Shown here piece after piece: positions 33,669 to 39,588 of a DNA stretch of 39,588 nt. The position numbers and the translations under genes were made by a program. The notes beneath the pieces are model-generated. The model was not told the origin of the DNA and made no database searches. It was given only the letters and a program-made list of their open reading frames with translations. Positions within the stretch are counted from its first letter, which is position 1; each line of letters opens with the position of its first letter. This stretch comes from Eimeria necatrix. Its lineage: Eukaryota; Apicomplexa; Conoidasida; Eucoccidiorida; Eimeriidae. Location of the stretch: assembly GCF_000499385.1 (NCBI RefSeq), contig NW_013654953.1:35017-74604 (forward strand). The letters run 5' to 3'.

Positions 33669-36600
33669 GCTACTTTTTGTTCGAACTTGCGCGGGAAAAA
33701 CAGCACCTTAAAGGTGACTCAACGGGCCCTGCAGAGCAAGCATATCACTTACTTGCCAAGTAGGTGACCGGCATAACAGCACAGGAGGCAGCGACACTTC
33801 TACGAGCACCTCTTAAGCGATACAAGACCCACGCAAGAGTGGGGAAGGAGAAGGTACTGTCAAGGCATTACCCCAACAGGCTCAGGCGGACATGCAGGGA
33901 CTACGAATCCCACTAGAGGATTTGGGTTACATCTAGCTTTGCCAGACTCGGGTGAGGCAGTGGCCCTTACATTATCGGACGAGAAACAAGGAGCTTTGTG
34001 CTGTGCAATACTCGGCCACGCTTACGGAGTTGGGAGCATATGAGATAGCACCGACTAGCTGACAATATAGAACTTCCCAACACATCACTTGGGGACTAGC
34101 CAATAGCGACTCAGTCGAAGGGAGCACAGCTGGAAATGCCAATTTATGGGAACCGACTCAGTTCGGGAAGAGGGGCGCTTAAGTGCAGAGGCTGTAATGG
34201 TCCTCCAGTGAGCCTATAGCAAGCCTATGTGATCTATTCCGGGGAAGCAACACCATATAATGCAATATTCATATTAAGCCGGGTCAATCGGGCAAGGGAT
34301 AAAGCCAACTAGCTATGAGCGCCAACCGGCTAGGACCGTCAACTGGCTAGGCCAACTAGCTAGGAGAGCCAACCGCTTATCAGGGCTGGCTTAGTCGCCG
34401 AGAAGCGGACCCACCTTAGGGGTCCAGAGCCCGACGGCAGATCTTTTATTGTCTATTTTCCATAAAAAAATGAACGTGAAACATGGCTTGAGGCTAAAAA
34501 TATGAATTTAATCAGTGCGCTCATTGGTTCTTGCATCGCTGCCAGTTCTGCTGCCACTTCTGTCTGTTCAACCCTTTACGTTGGTGTTGGTTTCTTCCTT
34601 TAGGATTCTGCAGAGCCTAGGTTATGGGTTAGCCAAACACTAACCCACGAGCTTTGTCACAGGCATCTGCTTCTCTCATGGAACGATCGTGGTCCCTTCC
34701 CCGCCGTTTAAATGCAATCTGTCAAATAAGGCCGCACAGTAAATACTGTAAGAACGCAGAAGCATCACGCTTTGCTCCTGCCCACCTTTTCATTCCCTCT
34801 GCGTCAAGCTTTGCGTAGATCCAGAGGACAGAATCAACACCTTCTAAATACTACGCTACGGCGTAGCCGCTCGGAAATTGCCTTCGGCGTCATATAATTC
34901 AGAATGCGTAGATTGACATAATAATTAGAAGGTAAACACTCAAAGGGTCTTATTCCTCTGGCGACCAAGCCTAATGACCCTTGCAATTATGGTTCGCATT
35001 AAGGGCTCGCCAAAGAAACTGCAACCGTAGCTCGTAGCATGACCTGGTAAGGCGGGAGAAACATACTAGGAGGTGATCGATATATCTCTTTATGAGCCGT
35101 ATGGAAATGCTTGGGCCCTTTCCACTTCTACACGGTGTCTCTGGTAAGTAATGGCAGGGGAAAAATCATGTATCCAGAATGGGAGAGATATGCAGAAGCC
35201 AAGGTGAGATGAGCTCTATAAGATCTTGGGGCTGCTCCCGCGTACAATATTCTTATAACCCAATAGCACGGTACGCGTGCTGATTCGGCATTTGTGAACG
35301 TAAATACCTCTATTATCAAGCGTTTCAGGGTGCACTAGCCATGCACCTGCTGAATGGAAGGGTGGAATGGAAGCAAAAGCCACTGTACACATGGAGCAGA
35401 CCAAGGGACATTGTTAGGCTGATCCGGGATTTGGAGCACCTGCGGGGATTTTTTCTCCATTTGCGAAGCGAAAGACCACAGTAACATGACAGCCCGTGCT
35501 ACACGAAGGGAAGGACGACAAGAGAACCTTTTTTGAAGTAGCAGAGATGGGGTTCACGAAAATGGGTACGTATCAAAGCTGCTGGGGGAGGCGGGCTAAT
35601 GCGACGCACCAAAATGACCGCCTAAAACGTCGCCACGAACATCCCTCAACTTTTCTAAGGACGGAGATCAACGCCGTTGAAAGTCTTGTTCAATGCCTCC
35701 TACACTCAGGCATCCTTTCCGATGGTCCCACCGGTTTCAGCTTCACGTCTTCCAACCGTGATACCATCGAGAAATGTACCCCTGACACATCATGTCCATT
35801 CTTTACTATCCTGTGTTCCAGCGTATCTCATGTGTTCAGGATTCTTCGAGCCCTTGCCTGACGAAGTCCAAAATGCAGACAAATACGCATAGGAAACCGC
35901 TAGATTGTAAAAGGAAAAAGAAAATGTATTTTTGCTGTGGTGTCTGACAGAATTACGAATATTGCGACGCGTAGAGACGAGCGTACCATTGCTTTACTGA
36001 CGGGGATCTACTTGTTGCATTGCTGTGACAGTTTTGTGGTTTATTGCTTTTTGAAGTGTACCTGAGCCTTGTTTTATTCGGGGATTTCGGTACCAAGGTT
36101 GAGGGGTCCTGCATTACTCTGTATAGCCGGCCATCGTAGTTGGTGTTCTGCAGTTGAAACATGAACTGTGGGAAAAGAGCAGTAAAATATTCGAGAAGAG
36201 ACAAACTGAGGCTCAGTTATCATTCTCAAGGCTTCTTCAGAGGCAACCTTCCTCAGTATGTGTAGGATTACTGGGTGAATTCGCGCTACAGCTAACACAG
36301 CTTCTGTGACCGGGGGCACTGTGGACAGTGCGACGTTTGCCGACGGATAGATTGTCTCGAATATGACATTAAACAGTCTTATTTATCAAGTTTTTTCAGT
36401 AGAAGAAGGGAAGAGCCGTACATATGAAGATTGCAACAACAACAAAGGAATTGTACGTGCAGAACAGGCAGCCAAAAAAATTCAGATTACCTACCGCTCT
36501 TTGGACAGCCAAATTTTCCAGTTATATCTACACAAAATCGCTTAAGGAGGTTAAAATCAATACATTTCCTTATCAACGGAGGCATATGACGAAATCTGCT

Positions 36601-37100
36601 TTCGTTGTAGGAGATCAGTGCGCACTGCGGGTGTTCGGGTCACAGTGACCATTGGTCACACAGAACATAGAAACCGTCGCACTGGAGCTACAAACGTTCA
36701 TTGCCCCGTTCATCTCTTCAGTTGCCACATAAAACATATACAGGGATGATTAAGTTGTGATTAAGTAGTACTACTGGCTGATTTTATGACATCATCGACA
36801 GAATCGATTTGGAGCAGACTAGTTGAACGTCACTCTCTGTGCGAGGCGGTAAGTGCGAGCTATTAACACGAGACTTACGGCTATGGATGCTATAGCTATA
36901 ACGCCTTCTCTTCTCTTTAATTTAAAGAAGTGAACATCAACTAAAAAGCAAACCTTATCTTGTGTGGCATGCCTCAGGGTGCTTCAATTCTCCGGATGTA
37001 TCGGATTTGCGTTCCACAAGAAAAATCACCAGTTAAACCGTCGTTGCCTATGAGAGACATCCAAAAGACTATTAGAATCATAAACAGTTATGTGACCAGT
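33669..37100. other. Repeat-poor region, probably decayed retroelement then unassigned DNA
   Basis: Immediately after the protease relic, short interrupted frames may be eroded polymerase sequence, but no motif is safe. At about 34290-34375 a GCCAACTAGCTA-like unit recurs four times. Frames at 35496-35861 (plus, 121 codons) and 36074-36319 are unrecognised. I see no RNA gene. Confidence 0.4.
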
Positions 37101-38105
37101 GCTACAGACAGCTAAGAAGCCGGTGGGTGGGTTGGCGGTGGGTGGGTTGGCGTGTTACTGTTCAATGATGGTGGAAATCGGGCATGTTAGTGCCAACACT
37201 GCGTCATTTTTAAAAATGGTCGAAATCTGTTGCCTCCTCTTTACGTTTGCTTAACCAAAAATTAGTGCCACTCATCGAACAGACTGTGCGTGCAAATTTA
37301 GGGGAGAATAATTCAAATCGTAGTCGGCTTTTTGCCGAACTGCCTGTAGTTTCGCTTTAGTGCCATTGTGGCAGACCCAACATCAGAATACGACCTGAAT
37401 ATATACGATTTTAGCCTCACAATCATCACAGTGTTTCATGAATGGTGCAGGTTGTAAGCAGGAATCTGCATCTGCCTCGCATCTCGAGTGGTTTGGGGCT
37501 TCAACGGGCTCAAGATTCTTTCCTCTGGAGAAGCTTCGCTGTACGGCTGGAATTTGATCACTCAAACCTCTGCTTCAATTTTCTACTTCATCTGCGCACG
37601 CAGCCTTAATAAAGCTGCTCGAAAAATTCCACGCATCGACGTGTTCTCTACAAAGAATAACTCCTTTGGAGAGCTAAGCAAGGCTCTCGACGAGGCACGA
37701 TTAAATCTGCGTGCTATTCGGCTCACATGCTTGCACAGTTGTTGTGTGGCTAAATGTATGTCATCCTCCTGTGCTCTACAGTATTAGCAATTTGTTCCCA
37801 CACCAGTAAAGCCGTCTTGCATCTTGCAAACGCAGACTGTGTGTCACACTTCCATGATATTTGACATGATTTTGTTGCTTTTCCATCTTGCTAGTAGTTG
37901 AAAAAGCGTGACAACAAGCATTCGCCCACATCCAACGCAGCTTTGTATTTGTGCAAAGTCTGCTTACCTGAACGCTCACCTTCAGAATGTATGGCGAATA
38001 TAAACAAGAATATTGGGTTGCATCCATGGACGACGGGCAGCAGCTGGACTGTGCAGATTTCACCGCAACTATTTGGTTTGCAGTTTATGCATTATTGCTG
38101 ACTAA
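37101..38105. other. Unassigned region with a 99-codon ORF
   Basis: A 16-base direct duplication (GGTGGGTGGGTTGGCG) is at about 37121-37152. The plus frame 37488-37787 (ATG, 99 codons) contains IPRIDVFSTKNNSFGELSKA and a Cys-rich end (CLHSCCVAKC). It reads like a possible exon but has no recognised family. The minus frame 37776-38063 overlaps its end and is unsupported. Confidence 0.35.
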
Positions 38106-38411
38106 TTGTTTCTGCCTGCAGACAGTGCGTCGCAAGTTTTTATGACTCCATTTTGTGTCTTTGAAGTGATTCTCTCGGCAGACACAAGCGGTGCCTCTTT
38201 CGTGAGCTGCTACTCTTTTGTGCGGTCATACGACAGAAAACAAGTGCCAAAACCACAGCGAATCGACAGAAATTTCATCCTTTATGGAAATGAAAAATTC
38301 GACAGACCAGTGCACATATTGGAGAATGATCACATTTCTGTGAGCCACGATGTGGCAGATGTCTCCTGTGTCCAATCTGTCCGCGGTTTTCGCACTGCAT
38401 GTCTCAGGTAG
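38106..38411 (+). CDS. Unassigned ORF or exon
   Basis: The 101-codon frame follows TGCCTGCAG at 38121, a good acceptor. It has balanced composition (VFEVILSADTSGASFVSCYS; PKPQRIDRNFILYGNEKFDR; VHILENDHISVSHDVADVS) with no homopolymers, unlike random frames nearby. The stop is at 38409. I do not recognise the family. Coding status is inferred from composition only. Confidence 0.35.
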   Translation: MFLPADSASQVFMTPFCVFEVILSADTSGASFVSCYSFVRSYDRKQVPKPQRIDRNFILYGNEKFDRPVHILENDHISVSHDVADVSCVQSVRGFRTACLR

Positions 38412-39588
38412 TAAGTACCAGGCGCTTTTGGGCGTAAAGCACCTTTCTGACTAATAAAGCCAAGTATCAAAAAACAATTAATCGGTGAGGTCGACTGTTG
38501 CATTTGATATTAGATTGCGGCTGCTTGTACATTCGAACAAGAATTGCTCGTGCTTTTATAGCGCATCCAAGAAGTAAAACAATTTTCTCCATATAAAGAC
38601 CATCTACTGGACCGTGTGGCAAGCATATCGTACATGTGTCTCTCTATGTGCGTTGAAATGTTCTCAATGCAGGCGTGGTTATACAAGTAAAAGCACACTA
38701 ATCCCCAATATATTTCCATACACCAATCGTTTGCAGCATTTCGGACCCAACAGGAAGTACGCTGTGTACTGAAGGCTGCTAGAAATACAACAGCATAAAT
38801 ACATCGCCACCGCTTCTAGCAAATCCGTCTTCTTTGGCGGCAGCATGACAAGACATTCGGAGAGCCGGTCTAGGAAAAGAATTATCAAAATTCACTGCGC
38901 CTTTTACCGTTGAGCTAACGTCGTGCATGCGACATTGATTAAGGGCCGAACTATAATTTTTGTAAGCTCTACCGTGCAAAAATCCGCTTGATTTGATTTG
39001 CATTGCAAGGCTTGCTCGGTATTTTCCTGAGCAATACTTGTCATTAAAGCGCAAGCTTTCAGGCCCTGTGATGTGAGTCTAGTGGGTGAGTGCACACCGC
39101 AGTTGTGCTTCTGGAAACAGAAGCACCAAAAGTACAGATATGGTACTTCACACACCGGTACATTTTGCTTTCGCATTGTTGTTGACACAATTTATTCGCT
39201 TACGATTCGTGTTTCTTTTTCCTAAGCAAATATAGTTCTAATGTGTAAGCACAATAGCTGTACGCTAATCAACTGCATTACGTTGTAGTCCGAGCGCGCG
39301 GATTGATTGGATGCGCATGAAGGAACGATTGGCTTCAAACGTTTAAAGAAAGAAGCGATGATAATGGTCTTGAACTTTAGGTGTATTAATGGGCTATGCA
39401 GGGGAGAAATGTCTGTCACTAGTTATATCAACAGCTGTTAGTGGAGAGCTACACTTTATTGCTGCACTGTATCTGTTGTATTGAAGCGTAAAATAACCTT
39501 TCTTGCATTTATTCGGGCAGGCAGAACACGTCCATTGAGAAGGAGTCCATATAATAGGCAAGCGCTGAGCCGTTGCAGTTGTAGTGTT
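38412..39588. other. No feature recognised
   Basis: Frames are all under 95 codons, on both strands, with no conserved segment or repeat. Nothing can be supported here. Confidence 0.5.

Overview
The window looks like nuclear DNA of an apicomplexan parasite of the genus Eimeria. Three repeat types support this: very dense CAG/CTG triplets that are read through as runs of Ala, Gln, Ser, Leu or Cys, many interstitial AAACCCT/TTTAGGG (telomere-type) arrays, and GGGGCCCC-rich blocks. The recognisable genes are also coccidian in style. They have short exons, and most of their intron sequence is repeat. The assignment comes from composition and protein resemblance only.

The window has two compartments. 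About 1-28.8 kb is repeat-rich; about 30.1-39.6 kb is nearly free of these repeats. The change falls inside a single gene, the PLP-homeostasis protein at 26.9-30.1 kb.

Genes that could be reconstructed exon by exon, with matching splice phases: ATG8 (minus, 3 exons, 124 aa, ends in the conjugation glycine); a pleckstrin-homology domain protein (plus, 6.5-10.7 kb) whose PH fold is interrupted by very long homopolymer runs; a large helical-repeat protein of the apicomplexan HPR/RAP-like organelle RNA-binding type (minus, about 22.2 down to about 12.0 kb, first nine exons phased); an RG-rich Chtop/FOP- or ALY-like mRNA-export protein with two tandem UAP56-binding-type motifs (minus, 3 exons, 216 aa); and the YggS/PLPBP-family protein (plus, 5 exons, 321 aa). 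A 55-codon ORF on the minus strand at 5.0-5.2 kb resembles the mitochondrial import subunit TOM5. Two further plus-strand exons at 5.87-6.2 kb may belong to the PH gene.

The main structural theme is that the repeats are mostly introns. CTG runs end in the CAG of the acceptor. TTTAGGG arrays carry acceptor (TTTAG) and donor (GTAAACC, GTAGGG) sequences at their edges. A GGGGCCCC block forms an intron of the export-factor gene. Some repeats are also exonised in frame.

The repeat-poor right end holds a decayed Ty3/gypsy-type aspartic protease reading frame, clusters of TGCATGCA, several short tandem or direct repeats, and a few unassigned ORFs. I found no tRNA, rRNA, CRISPR array or bacterial-type element. 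The genes do not form one pathway: they cover autophagy/apicoplast maintenance, mitochondrial import, organelle RNA biology, mRNA export and vitamin B6 homeostasis.
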